Source: CAZIKB01 sp964539665 (lineage in GTDB: Bacteria; Zhuqueibacterota; Zhuqueibacteria; Oceanimicrobiales; Oceanimicrobiaceae). From it: a stretch of 64,000 bases of DNA. The position numbers and the translations under genes are program-made. Where the stretch lies: positions 4,049 through 68,048 of the forward strand of contig CAZIKB010000018.1 of assembly GCA_964539665.1 (NCBI GenBank), in the 5' to 3' direction. The notes beneath the pieces were generated by a model, which searched no databases, was not told the origin of the DNA, and saw only the letters and a list, made by a program, of their open reading frames with translations. Positions 1-9,214 of this stretch are shown in pieces (the stretch's first letter is position 1; each line of letters begins with the position of its first letter).

Positions 1-292
1 TATCTACGGGAGTCGTTGTATTGTTGGCAATTCTAGCGTTGCAATCCGGGAGTGTGCTTTTCTAGGTGTTCCGGCTGTTAATATTGGCACCCGACAAAGA
101 GGACGAGATAGAGGACAGAACGTAGTTGACGTGGGATATGACCGCCATGCAATCAAAAAGGCTTGCCAATATCATTTACTGAATGGAAAATTGGCGAAGG
201 AAATGACATATGGCGACGGAAAAGCAGGTGAAAGAATTGCAAGACTATTAGCCACCCAACCGCTATCAGTTGACAAGACACTAAATTACTAA
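1..292 (+). CDS. UDP-N-acetylglucosamine 2-epimerase, C-terminal fragment (NeuC/LegG-like)
   Basis: Only the last 96 codons are present, because the gene enters from the left edge (first full codon at base 2, TAA at 290-292). The translation has the hallmark C-terminal motifs of hydrolysing or non-hydrolysing UDP-GlcNAc 2-epimerases: GNSSVAIRE followed by NIGTRQRGRDRG, which in this family bind the nucleotide and its phosphates. A NeuA-like CMP-sugar synthetase lies about 3.5 kb downstream on the same strand. That favours a NeuC/LegG-type enzyme making the hexosamine precursor of a nonulosonic acid, rather than WecB. The assignment to the epimerase family is secure. The hydrolysing subtype is inferred from context. 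Confidence 0.85.
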   Translation, partial: IYGSRCIVGNSSVAIRECAFLGVPAVNIGTRQRGRDRGQNVVDVGYDRHAIKKACQYHLLNGKLAKEMTYGDGKAGERIARLLATQPLSVDKTLNY

Positions 293-329
293 ACTCGTTG
301 GACTTATCTTTAATTAATCCTGTAAATAT

Positions 330-1286
330 ATGAAAATGTCGGTATTATATCTCGGACCTCCAGATACATATGATTATGTGCAATCATTGCTTCCTGAAAC
401 ATTCGAAGTCAGATGGAGTTTAGATGATTCCGTTGTCAGTGAGCTAATACAAGACTGTGACATAGTTCTCGATGCTTATATGAAAATTCATTTTTCCGCT
501 GATCGTCTGCAGTCAGCCCACAAGTTAAAATTATTTGTAACCGCAACCACTGGTGCAGATCATATCGATAGCACAATCCTTGAAAAGATTGGTGTTCCAT
601 TGCTAACATTGAAAGGGCAAAGGGAAGCCCTTCGGGATATCACTGCAGCAGCCGAGCATTCCTGGCTTTTATTAATGGCATGTGCGCGTCTATTGCGAGG
701 TGCACTGACTGAGGTGTTGCAAGGGGAGTGGGAGCGTAACAAATTTCCTGGAGTTATGCTTAGAGGAAAAACTTTGGGCATAATTGGTTGTGGTCGTATT
801 GGACAGTGGATGGCGACATATGCCTGCGCATTTGGGATGAACTGTCTGGGTTATGATCCATATATTGAGCTGTGGCCGAACAATATTATCAAATCACAAT
901 TAGATGAGTTGTTAAACAAGTCAGATTTTATCACTGTGCATGTACCTTTGAGCAATGAAACTCGTGGATTACTTGGTTCTGAGGCATTCGAGAAGATGCA
1001 GCAAGGAGTCATGCTTATCAATACTTCACGAGGTGAAATCATTGATGAATCAGCATTTCTTTCGGGCCTTCAAACGGGACGTGTGGGCGCGGCAGGTATT
1101 GATGTGCTTGCCGGTGAACCTCATATCAGCAATCATCCCTTAGTCGCTTATGCTCGACAACACAACAATCTCATAATTACTCCCCATATTGCGGGATTTA
1201 GTCCTGATGCTCTTCGGCAGGTCTTATCTTTTTCATGCAGGCGTATTATAGAATTCTTCGAAGCAGGTGATGGACGAAAAAATTGA
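330..1286 (+). CDS. D-isomer 2-hydroxyacid dehydrogenase (NAD-dependent)
   Basis: A 318-residue protein of the D-2-hydroxyacid dehydrogenase family, which interconverts 2-oxoacids and D-2-hydroxyacids with NAD(H). The NAD-binding Rossmann motif GIIGCGRIG is at about residues 150-158. The catalytic Arg (in NTSRGE, R234), Glu (in AGEP, E263) and His (in TPHIAG, H286) are all present, so the enzyme looks active. It lies 37 bp after the epimerase. Its end overlaps the following thiamine-diphosphate enzyme by about 17-20 bp, which implies translational coupling. In this setting it may oxidise or reduce a 2-oxo or hydroxy acid used in making or decorating a surface sugar. The true substrate cannot be read from the sequence. 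Confidence 0.85.
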   Translation: MKMSVLYLGPPDTYDYVQSLLPETFEVRWSLDDSVVSELIQDCDIVLDAYMKIHFSADRLQSAHKLKLFVTATTGADHIDSTILEKIGVPLLTLKGQREALRDITAAAEHSWLLLMACARLLRGALTEVLQGEWERNKFPGVMLRGKTLGIIGCGRIGQWMATYACAFGMNCLGYDPYIELWPNNIIKSQLDELLNKSDFITVHVPLSNETRGLLGSEAFEKMQQGVMLINTSRGEIIDESAFLSGLQTGRVGAAGIDVLAGEPHISNHPLVAYARQHNNLIITPHIAGFSPDALRQVLSFSCRRIIEFFEAGDGRKN

Positions 1287-2841
1287 GCTACTGGCAAGGC
1301 TTTTGGCTAAAAACAGTATGAAGCATGCATTTGGAGTGACAGGCAGTGGTTCTTCATGGCATCTTATTACAGAGCTTGAAGAAAAAGGAGTAAAGTATTT
1401 CCCCGTTTCTCACGAAGCTTCTGCAGCTCTAATGGCAGGTGCTGTTAGCAGGGCAACCGGACAAGTATCAGCCTCGATTTCTATAAAAGGTCCAGGATTA
1501 GCAAATACATTGCCAGGAATTGTGTACAACTTCTTTGAAGGTAACCCAGCAATTAGTATATCAGAGGCGTATGCAGCGAATGTACCTGCCTTTCGAAAGC
1601 ACAAGCGTCTAAATCATCGTTTACTCCTCTCATCAATCTTGAAGGGTATTATTGGACTCAACGATCTGGAAGGAGAGTTGGGGAGATTGCTACAAATTGG
1701 CCAGCAAGAAATCCCCGGTCCAGTACACATTGAATTATGTGAGACAAATAATGAGCAAACGTTTGAGTTGCAGGATATGATTGACAATGTAAAAATGGCT
1801 GATAGTTTCGAAGTTAGCCGATTCTTTAAGTTGTTAAACGAATCAAAACGTCCTGTCCTCCTTTTAGGCTCATTAGCTTTGAGGAGAAGTTGGATTCAGG
1901 ATCTGGAACGACTTCGCATTCCGGTTTTCACAACCGTATCAGCTAAAGGCGCTATTGATGAAAGTCTGGAGATTAGTGCCGGAGTGTTTACAGGAGTTGG
2001 CAGGGGTATTGCCCCTGAAGCCAATCTATTTGATGACTGTGATCTGGTGGTTGCCATAGGATTAAGAAATACGGAAGTTCTCCAGGCAAAGCCTTTTGGC
2101 AAGCCTCTGGTTATCTTGGATGAGATCAATAATGGAGTTCATGATGGCTTCTCCCCAGACATCTTACTTATTAACTCTAAAGTGAATTTTACACTTGAGG
2201 TCATTAAGACACTTGAAAATAAGTCCTGGGGAATTGATATATTACAGGCCTCATTGAGCCAGATGAGGCGTAATTTGCTTTCTCATGATTGGCTTCCTGC
2301 CGTATGTTTTGACGTGCTTAATCATTTAGAATACCCGCATGCACTGGTTTTGGATACGGGTTTATTCTGTACCATTGGAGAACATGTTTGGACGGCTGGT
2401 CCGAATAATTACTTTATGGGTAGCAGCAATAGCAGGTATATGGGCACAGCGCTCCCTTCTTCAATTGGGTTTGCAATTGGTCGACCTGAAGCTTGTGTGT
2501 TTTGTGTTGTTGGGGATGGAGGCATGAGAATGTACACTTCTGAAATAAAATTAGCTGTTCAGGAAAAGTTACCTGTTTGTGTACTGTTAATGAAAGATAA
2601 TCGCTTTGGTAGCATTGCTTGTGCACAAAAACCTCAGCGAATGAGTTCACGGGCAGTCAATGTTTTACAGCCATCATGGTTGGCTGCCATCGAAGCAATG
2701 GGGTGTGAAGCACATTCTATTGACAACCGTAGGGTATTCATCGAAACCTTGAAATCATGGGATCGAAATGGTCCTCTTTTCATTGAGGCTGACTTTGACC
2801 AGGAATCGTATTCCAAGATGACAATGCACTTACGTGAATAA
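1270..2841 (+). CDS. Thiamine diphosphate-dependent enzyme (acetolactate synthase/decarboxylase-like)
   Basis: About 523 residues with the three-domain layout of ThDP enzymes. The cofactor-activating Glu lies in SHEASAALMAG (about residue 50). The ThDP/Mg motif GDGGM (about 416-420) is followed 26-27 residues later by an Asn in KDNRFGS. The family decarboxylates 2-oxoacids and may transfer the resulting acyl anion. A tandem GTG (1267) and ATG (1270) start lies inside the end of the dehydrogenase gene; I chose the ATG. The stop overlaps the next start in TAATG. A ThDP enzyme coupled to a hydroxyacid dehydrogenase and a Gfo/Idh oxidoreductase suggests one short pathway. It is not a standard IlvB, because no ilvN follows. 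Confidence 0.82.
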   Translation: MDEKIELLARLLAKNSMKHAFGVTGSGSSWHLITELEEKGVKYFPVSHEASAALMAGAVSRATGQVSASISIKGPGLANTLPGIVYNFFEGNPAISISEAYAANVPAFRKHKRLNHRLLLSSILKGIIGLNDLEGELGRLLQIGQQEIPGPVHIELCETNNEQTFELQDMIDNVKMADSFEVSRFFKLLNESKRPVLLLGSLALRRSWIQDLERLRIPVFTTVSAKGAIDESLEISAGVFTGVGRGIAPEANLFDDCDLVVAIGLRNTEVLQAKPFGKPLVILDEINNGVHDGFSPDILLINSKVNFTLEVIKTLENKSWGIDILQASLSQMRRNLLSHDWLPAVCFDVLNHLEYPHALVLDTGLFCTIGEHVWTAGPNNYFMGSSNSRYMGTALPSSIGFAIGRPEACVFCVVGDGGMRMYTSEIKLAVQEKLPVCVLLMKDNRFGSIACAQKPQRMSSRAVNVLQPSWLAAIEAMGCEAHSIDNRRVFIETLKSWDRNGPLFIEADFDQESYSKMTMHLRE

Positions 2842-3848
2842 TGGATTCTTTTATGAGTGAAAAACATTTAATTATCTTAGGGGCAGGATCTGTTGGCAAG
2901 CGGCATTTGATTAACTTTTCACGACTTGAGTGCAAAGTCTCAGCTATGGATCCGAGACCTGATCGCTTATCAGAGGCTTCGGAGAGTGCTCCAATCGCCA
3001 AAAGTTTTTGCAATTTAAATGATGCATTTGCCGAGACGTCATCCTTTTCAGGCGTTGTAATTTGTTCGCCGCCAAAGTTTCATATAGAACAGTCGGTTGC
3101 AGCACTGAAGTTAGGATTACCAGTCTTTCTTGAGAAACCACTCAGCCCAGACTTAAAATCTGCTAGTCTTTTGTTAGCCACGGATGCACAAACTGAAGCC
3201 CCTCTACTTTTGGGTTATACTTACAGATGGTGGCCCCCTTTAAACGATTTAAAAAAAATGTTGGAGCGAGGAGTAATTGGCAGGGTGCTAAGTGTTCGCT
3301 GTGTAATGAGTGCTCATTTGGCTGACTGGCACCCATGGGAGAGATATCAGGATTTCTTTATGTCCAGCAAAGCCTTAGGCGGAGGTGCACTCTTAGATGA
3401 GAGTCATTTTATCGATCTAATGTTATGGCTTTTCGGGATGCCAACAACTGTTTTCGCGGATGTTCAAAAATTAAGTTCCCTTGAAATAGAAACTGATGAC
3501 AATGTGGATGCGATTATGTTCTACGCTGATGGCCTTCGGATCTATATGCATCTGGATCTTTACGGTCGCCCTCATGAGAAATTTATTAGTATAACAGGAG
3601 AGGAAGGAACGTTAAACTGGAGCTTTGAACCGAATCGTCTTCGATTGAGCCACAATCAAGAATGGACAGATACCGAATATGATTATGAACGCAATGATAT
3701 GTTCATAAATGCTGAGAAAGAATTCCTGCGAATAATTGAAAAAAGACAAGAACCTTCTTGTACTGTTAGCTATGGGTACGATGTGTTGCGTGTTATTGAA
3801 GCCATGAGACAGAGTTCTACAGCCAGAAAGATCGTACTCGTAAAGTAA
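2841..3848 (+). CDS. Gfo/Idh/MocA family oxidoreductase
   Basis: A 335-residue NAD(P)-dependent oxidoreductase. The N-terminal Rossmann motif is ILGAGSVGKRH, and the family's substrate-site EKP motif appears as FLEKPLS (about residue 95). The C-terminal half has the mixed alpha/beta domain with GGGALLDESHFIDLM, where the conserved Asp/His pair sits. The start overlaps the upstream stop (TAATG). An alternative ATG 12 bases further in (2853, MSEKH) is also plausible. Family members oxidise or reduce sugar ring hydroxyls in amino-sugar and nonulosonate pathways. The neighbouring NeuC-like and NeuA-like genes fit such a role, but the substrate is unknown. Confidence 0.85.
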   Translation: MDSFMSEKHLIILGAGSVGKRHLINFSRLECKVSAMDPRPDRLSEASESAPIAKSFCNLNDAFAETSSFSGVVICSPPKFHIEQSVAALKLGLPVFLEKPLSPDLKSASLLLATDAQTEAPLLLGYTYRWWPPLNDLKKMLERGVIGRVLSVRCVMSAHLADWHPWERYQDFFMSSKALGGGALLDESHFIDLMLWLFGMPTTVFADVQKLSSLEIETDDNVDAIMFYADGLRIYMHLDLYGRPHEKFISITGEEGTLNWSFEPNRLRLSHNQEWTDTEYDYERNDMFINAEKEFLRIIEKRQEPSCTVSYGYDVLRVIEAMRQSSTARKIVLVK

Positions 3849-3851
3849 CTT

Positions 3852-4604
3852 ATGTTAGACAATAAAAGCATTTTAGCAGTTGTTCCCGCTCGTAGCGGCA
3901 GCAAAGGTATCCCACACAAGAACATGTGCCAGCTCAAAGGGATAAGCCTTATTGGCAGGGCAGGTATCACATTGAGTGAATTATCTTTTCTTGATGCTAG
4001 AATTATCTCCACTGACTCAAACGAATTTGCAAGGGAGGGCCGTCGTTACGATTTGGAAGCTCCTTTCCTTCGACCCCAGCATCTTAGTACTGATAAAGCT
4101 AGTATTGTTGAGACTTTGCACTATGTTGTTTTAGAGTTGGAGCGCCATTATGTGAGAAGGTTTGATGTTATTCTAATCATTGAACCGACTTCACCTCTGC
4201 GTACGGCCTCAGATGTAGAACGTTCGGTACGACGATTGCTAGCGACAAAAGCTGATTCAGTGGTAACAGTAAGTCTATTATCAACGAAAGCTCATCCACA
4301 TAAAATTTTGACCATTGATAGGAATAAATTGTGTTTTTTTCATGAGAATGGAAAAAGTATAAAAGTTCGTCAAGCTTTAGGTGGTCATTTCTATTGGAGA
4401 AATGGTGTTTGCTATGCTATTAGAAGAGAGTGTCTTATGGAACTTGGAGCAATTTTTACAGAAAATACATTTCCAGAAATTATCACACATCCGGTTGTTA
4501 ACATAGATGACCCAATTGACTTAGAATGGGCCGAATTTCTTATGAGTTTACACTCACCTGCATTTGAAGAAAGAAAAATAAACGGGGATCAATACCCTCT
4601 TTAA
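3852..4604 (+). CDS. Acylneuraminate cytidylyltransferase-like CMP-sugar synthetase (NeuA/LegF-like)
   Basis: A 250-residue protein that opens with the NeuA/KdsB-type CTP-binding signature AVVPARSGSKGIPHKN. It continues with the family motif EPTSPLRTASDVE and a conserved C-terminal VNIDDPIDLEWAEF segment. It should activate an alpha-keto acid sugar (sialic, legionaminic or related) as its CMP derivative in the cytoplasm. It starts 3 bp after the oxidoreductase stop. With the NeuC-like fragment it brackets the three oxidoreductase/ThDP genes. No NeuB-like synthase is visible, but one could lie left of the window. Family assignment is firm. Which sugar it uses is inference. Confidence 0.85.
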   Translation: MLDNKSILAVVPARSGSKGIPHKNMCQLKGISLIGRAGITLSELSFLDARIISTDSNEFAREGRRYDLEAPFLRPQHLSTDKASIVETLHYVVLELERHYVRRFDVILIIEPTSPLRTASDVERSVRRLLATKADSVVTVSLLSTKAHPHKILTIDRNKLCFFHENGKSIKVRQALGGHFYWRNGVCYAIRRECLMELGAIFTENTFPEIITHPVVNIDDPIDLEWAEFLMSLHSPAFEERKINGDQYPL

Positions 4605-4634
4605 TTATAAGCAACGAAGTGAGGATTTCCAGAT

Positions 4635-6089
4635 ATGCCGACAACAATTTTAGTATCCATCGCCGATGGATTTGCCGAAAGACTCTTGTTGACCTCAGGA
4701 GTTGTAAATACCCTAGTGAGCCAAGGCAACAAAGTAGTGATAGTAACGGAGCATGCCACCCGTGATTCAGTTAAAATGGAAAATTTAAATGGTAATGTTT
4801 TTTTTGAGCCACTAATTCGAGAAATAAAATATCCAAAATTAAACTACTATTTTACTTTACTTTGGAGGTATTCACAGGCAAACGAAGTATCACGTTATTG
4901 GAGTGAGAATTTGATGCAGCTAAGAGGAAAACAAAGGATTTTTTGTTATATTAATAAACTATTCAGAAAACAAAAGTGGTTTATCGATTTGTTAAGAGTG
5001 ATTGATCGGAATGTAATGAACAGTGGAAAATATTATGAATGTCTGTTTCGAAAGTACAAGATAGACTTAGCTGTGACAACGACTGATTTCCACTATGCAG
5101 ATAGGTTAATAACAAGGAGAGCAAAAAAAAATAGTATTAGAACACTTATGGTCGTTCAAAGCTGGGACAAAGTTACGACAAGAGGACTCATGTTTGAAAA
5201 AGTAGATTACTTTATTGTATGGAACAACATAAATAAAAGAGATTTAATAAGACATCACAATGTTCACCATGAGCAAATCTTTGTTTGTGGGGCGCCTCAT
5301 TTTGATATTTATTATAAAGTAAAGTCAATTAATAAAAAAGAACAGTGGCCCCGTTATTGTGACAAAATAGGCATAGATAAAGATAAAAAATTAATATACG
5401 TATTAGGCTCTGTTCAACGTTCGGGATGGATGTTAACAGATGTTATAAAAATATTGGCTGAAGCGCTTAAGGAAAATAAGTTCATTTATCCATCACAAGT
5501 TTTGATTAGACCGCATCCCCAGGTTGTGTGTGGGTATTCAAACGGCCCGGGAATCTCTCAGGATTTAGAGTATTACAAAACGCTTTCAAAAGATATTCAT
5601 ATTGATATGCCACTAATATCAGGACGTAATTCAATTATTCGAATGACAAGAGATGATATGAGAGGGCGAGCTGAGAATTTATTTTATTCTGATGTCAACA
5701 TTAATTTCTACTCCACAATTTCAATAGAAGCTGCAGCAGTAGATAGTCCAATAATTCACGTAGGTTTTGACGAAAAAAGCAACTCAAATAATATGTGCAG
5801 ATTTGAAAAATACAAACATATCAATGACATTATTACCACTGGTGGCGTGCGGGTTGCAAGGACTCCTGACAATTTAATCGAATTGATTAACGATTACCTG
5901 AGTAATCCTGAAAGAGACAGAGATGGAAGAAACCTTATTGTCAGAAATCATTTTTACAAAAACGATGGTCATGCGACTGAGCGAGTGGCAAAGGTCATTA
6001 ACAAGTTAGCTAATGCAGATAATGAATGTGTTAACAAAGTGATAGTCGAGGAAAAATCTGCCGATATGGTAACTTCTTTGATAGGATAA
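4635..6089 (+). CDS. Predicted GT-B fold glycosyltransferase-like protein of surface polysaccharide synthesis
   Basis: A 484-residue soluble protein with very AT-rich codon use. The C-terminal half has segments typical of GT-B-fold polysaccharide transferases and CDP-glycerol/Kdo-transferase-like proteins: a VLIRPHPQ motif, then NFYSTISIEAAAVDSPIIHVGFD, where the Ser/Glu-Ala-Ala pattern normally holds the nucleotide of the donor. The N-terminal half has no motif I recognise. It follows the CMP-sugar synthetase by 30 bp, so it may transfer the CMP-activated sugar. That is inference from order only. The next gene is on the opposite strand and converges on it. Confidence 0.5.
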   Translation: MPTTILVSIADGFAERLLLTSGVVNTLVSQGNKVVIVTEHATRDSVKMENLNGNVFFEPLIREIKYPKLNYYFTLLWRYSQANEVSRYWSENLMQLRGKQRIFCYINKLFRKQKWFIDLLRVIDRNVMNSGKYYECLFRKYKIDLAVTTTDFHYADRLITRRAKKNSIRTLMVVQSWDKVTTRGLMFEKVDYFIVWNNINKRDLIRHHNVHHEQIFVCGAPHFDIYYKVKSINKKEQWPRYCDKIGIDKDKKLIYVLGSVQRSGWMLTDVIKILAEALKENKFIYPSQVLIRPHPQVVCGYSNGPGISQDLEYYKTLSKDIHIDMPLISGRNSIIRMTRDDMRGRAENLFYSDVNINFYSTISIEAAAVDSPIIHVGFDEKSNSNNMCRFEKYKHINDIITTGGVRVARTPDNLIELINDYLSNPERDRDGRNLIVRNHFYKNDGHATERVAKVINKLANADNECVNKVIVEEKSADMVTSLIG

Positions 6090-6162
6090 CATGAAAATCA
6101 AAGAAATGAATTTTTGATATTAAACAATAATGTCTCGTTCAGTATGATATATTTTTACAAAT

Positions 6163-7065
6163 CTAACGACCTAAGTTCTTAATCTTCATACCAGTTGAAC
6201 CGACAAACTTCTTTAGTACTCTTGCTGCTCTACTAATACTAACATTTATAAGGGCAAGCACTGTTCCGGTTATTCCAAAATTTCGATAATTCCATAAGTA
6301 ATAATTATAACTTTTATAGGATTCCCATAAAGCTTTATAATTCACTGTCCCAATTGAGCGTTGTTTTTTATGAACTATTATACTAGAAGGCACAATTGCT
6401 GTATGAAATTTTGTCCTACGAATCTTTTCATGCAGTATAAATTCCTCCAGATAAATAAATGTATTTTCATCTAGAAGACCAATCTCTTTTAATAGTTCAC
6501 ATCTTATAAGCATGCAGGAACCAGATATAATATCTACTTTTTTGATGCTTTTGAAGTCATATTCATTCTCGTAGTTATAAGTCCTTGATATTTTATTGTT
6601 GGGTAAGAGTAAACTGCCCAGACCAATTTTCCAAATAAAAAATAATAATGTAGGCCGTCTACGAGCACAACTAAGATCCAGATCACCAGACTCAGTTATT
6701 ATTTTAGGACCAACGATTCCTGCAAATTGATTAGATTCAGCATAAGCAATAAGTTTATCAAGAAAATCGGTCTCAACTAATGTATCATTATTTAGAATCA
6801 ACACATAATCAGCACCAGCTTTGAGGGCTATTCTTATACCGGCGTTGTTACCGGCAGCATAACCTCTATTACTTCCTGTTTGAATAATATTATGATGAGG
6901 GAATTTTTCCCTGAGAATTTCTTCTGATTTATTACGTGAGTCATTGTCAACAATTACAATACGATAATTGGGATAGTTGATGGTTTCAACCTTATGAACA
7001 CAGTCAAGAGTGTCCGCATAGTTTTTATAGTTAAGAATTACAATATATACAAGAGGACTTTTCAT
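6163..7065 (-). CDS. Glycosyltransferase family 2 (rhamnosyltransferase-like)
   Basis: A 300-residue GT-A enzyme and the only clear reverse-strand gene in the window. The N-terminus has YIVILNYKNY, then IVIVDNDSRNKS and GYAAGNNAGIRIAL. The DXD-like metal site is ILNNDTLVE (about residue 95). These features match the WbbL/rhamnosyltransferase branch of GT2. A good ribosome-binding site (AAAGGAAA on the reverse strand) precedes the ATG. It converges on the upstream gene and diverges from the polymerase gene, so it is its own transcription unit. AT content is high, as expected for acquired polysaccharide genes. The sugar it transfers is unknown. Confidence 0.85.
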   Translation of the reverse strand: MKSPLVYIVILNYKNYADTLDCVHKVETINYPNYRIVIVDNDSRNKSEEILREKFPHHNIIQTGSNRGYAAGNNAGIRIALKAGADYVLILNNDTLVETDFLDKLIAYAESNQFAGIVGPKIITESGDLDLSCARRRPTLLFFIWKIGLGSLLLPNNKISRTYNYENEYDFKSIKKVDIISGSCMLIRCELLKEIGLLDENTFIYLEEFILHEKIRRTKFHTAIVPSSIIVHKKQRSIGTVNYKALWESYKSYNYYLWNYRNFGITGTVLALINVSISRAARVLKKFVGSTGMKIKNLGR

Positions 7066-7432
7066 TAATATATTTCCTTTTTACATCAGTATTAAGAGCC
7101 TTACTTTCGTCACGATTTCCAGAAAATGCTCCATATCGCCATCCAGACAAAGAAAAATTAAATAGGTGCTAAACAAAAACATATTTAGATAATGCCACTA
7201 AGATTGTATTTGAATCATTTATGAGCATTCCAATTAATGTATTGAGTAAATTACATGAACAAATTAAATATTTATTAGAAGTTTTGCAAGGGAAATTTTG
7301 AATCTTACTAATCAAAGAAAGAATATTTGTTAACTTAGTTTAAAATTAAATAATAATCATTAATTGCTTTCAATAAAAAATATATGAACTCTCAATGATA
7401 ATAAATCTCAGAAAAATTATGTTTCCTCATAA
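7066..7432. other. AT-rich spacer between divergent units
   Basis: About 370 bases without a gene, extremely AT-rich. It must carry the promoter of the reverse-strand glycosyltransferase. I see no RNA gene, clear repeat or long reading frame in it. Its right end runs into a gene remnant. Confidence 0.5.
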
Positions 7433-7576
7433 AAAAATCCACAAATAAGAGAAAAAATGGGAAGATGCGCTCGCGATAAGATACTTAAAGATTTTACCTA
7501 TGACGATGTCTCATCTAAATTAATGAAACTTTATAGTTTGTCATTTAATGGAAAAGCAAATATAAATCATAAATAA
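7433..7576 (+). pseudogene. Remnant of a GT4-family glycosyltransferase (C-terminal tail only)
   Basis: An open frame of 47 codons after an in-frame stop at 7430-7432 ends in TAA at 7574-7576. It reads NPQIREKMGRCARDKILKDF and then TYDDVSSKLMKLY. This is the typical last helix region of GT4 glycosyltransferases (pattern: Asn-Pro-x-x-Arg-x-x-Met-Gly-x-x-Ala-Arg, then Phe-Thr/Ser-aromatic, then Leu-Tyr). The rest of the enzyme is missing and the upstream DNA is decayed. The stop shares bases with the start of the next gene (TAATG), as expected if the lost gene was once coupled to it. Call is by eye from family consensus. Confidence 0.6.
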
Positions 7577-8985
7577 TGATAGCAAACAGCTCAAAAAATT
7601 CCATTGCAGTATTATTTAACTTTCTGCTTATTTTCTTTCTAATTAGTTTTTTGGCCTATTGGGTTGGGAATACGGTCGCCAGTAAATCACCCACAATTTC
7701 AATCGCCTTGCTAGGCGGTTTTATTTTATTTGTTGCATTTTTACGGTACAAGTCTTCTATTATATTTGCTTTTATACTTCTTGCTTCGATGCCTTCATTT
7801 CTCACCGAAGATCTCATACTGCTAAGAGGTGTTAATCTGGTTAATTTTTCATGGATTCTCATGATTTTCTTTGTATTATTCAGACCTTTTTCACGAGACA
7901 AAATCCAGTTCACTGTTATTGATAAAAATGTTTTGTTGATGGCGATTATAATATTTATTTCTCTTCTAAGGGGACAGTTTAAATTTGGAATGACTGTTGA
8001 AGAATGGCTCTATGCATTTGCAAAACCGATTCAACATATATTACTATATTTCATAATTTTTAATCATTTTTCAACAAAAAAAGATATAAAGAATATATTA
8101 ATTGTAAATGTAATAACATCAGTGTCATTGGCTGTAATTTTGATCTGGAAACATAAAATCGGCTTAGAAAGCGGCTATAATTATTTGGAAGCAAGAACAG
8201 GCGGCTTGTATGAAAATCCCAATATGGTAACGATGGCTTTTGTGTTTAATTTCTATGTGATATTGATTCTGCTCGAAATGACCAAGAAGATAGCAACCAG
8301 GATTTGGTTAAGCATGGCTTTCATACCATTATTATGGGGGATTCTTTTTAGCTACACACGGACAGCTTATATTGCTTTAATAGCAGGTCTATTGTTTTAT
8401 TATTTTGCTGGCAAAAACAGGATGAAATTAATACTTGCTATTTTAATAGTTGGATTGGCACTGACTAATTTACCGGATACTGTCATTGAGAGAACTATGA
8501 CCATAGGCAAACTCGAAAAAGGCACATTTGTCTTGGGGCGTTCTACATTTGATCGTATAGAACATAAAATGGCTGGAATAAGATATTTGCTTGATAATCC
8601 ACTAATAATTATTGCAGGGGGAGGAGCAGGTGATTACGAAAACAATGCTTTTCGGTACGCCAGCCTTTTATATAAAGCCGGCACGATGGGCAGAGACCCT
8701 CACGATACAATTATTGGCATTTTGTGCAGTGTAGGTTTGCTCGGTTGGATAATAATAGGAGCATTGTATTATAAAATTTATAAATTGAGCCGGAAATTAA
8801 AAATGTCCGGGGATTTTTTTGCGAGTAAGATTGGCATAGTAATTCAAGTACAATTACTGATTTATGGTGTTTATTCTTTTGCTGGTGCAGATATATTGAT
8901 GTGGGACATCTCGACGGTTTCAATTACTTTTTGTAGTCTGATGGGGTGTGCTCTGATATTGCAAAGAAATCTTAATATGAAGTAG
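7576..8985 (+). CDS. O-antigen polymerase/ligase family membrane protein (Wzy/WaaL-like)
   Basis: A 469-residue integral membrane protein with about 10-12 hydrophobic segments. Between the later segments is a larger loop (about residues 305-375) ending in RDPHDTIIGILCSVGLLGW. The Wzy_C/O-antigen ligase family shows the same layout, with a His in the H-[DN]-x-x-[LI] motif after the loop. Such proteins polymerise lipid-linked repeat units or ligate O-antigen in the periplasm. The ATG shares bases with the stop of the glycosyltransferase remnant. Polymerase and ligase cannot be told apart by sequence alone. No separate second candidate is seen in the window. Confidence 0.75.
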   Translation: MIANSSKNSIAVLFNFLLIFFLISFLAYWVGNTVASKSPTISIALLGGFILFVAFLRYKSSIIFAFILLASMPSFLTEDLILLRGVNLVNFSWILMIFFVLFRPFSRDKIQFTVIDKNVLLMAIIIFISLLRGQFKFGMTVEEWLYAFAKPIQHILLYFIIFNHFSTKKDIKNILIVNVITSVSLAVILIWKHKIGLESGYNYLEARTGGLYENPNMVTMAFVFNFYVILILLEMTKKIATRIWLSMAFIPLLWGILFSYTRTAYIALIAGLLFYYFAGKNRMKLILAILIVGLALTNLPDTVIERTMTIGKLEKGTFVLGRSTFDRIEHKMAGIRYLLDNPLIIIAGGGAGDYENNAFRYASLLYKAGTMGRDPHDTIIGILCSVGLLGWIIIGALYYKIYKLSRKLKMSGDFFASKIGIVIQVQLLIYGVYSFAGADILMWDISTVSITFCSLMGCALILQRNLNMK

Positions 8986-9214
8986 TCATTAATACTTTTT
9001 TAGGCTAAATGATAATTAGGAAACTTTCCTCTGGAGCAGTAGACAAGTTTTAGTAATAAACCTGAAAAACCTGACTTTTTTCCAGAACAAAAAAACACAA
9101 TCGTAGGTATTTTGTCAGAATACACCATTGAGTGATAGGGGGACATTCCTGTTTCGCTCATTTTTACCGCTTTATGAGTTGGAAGCTGACGAACGTTAAA
9201 AAGGTAATAGTATC

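Noticed and set aside
6090..6162. Terminator between the convergent genes (ATCAAA/TTTGAT pairing near 6100)
   Set aside because: The stem is only six weak pairs and could be chance in such AT-rich DNA.
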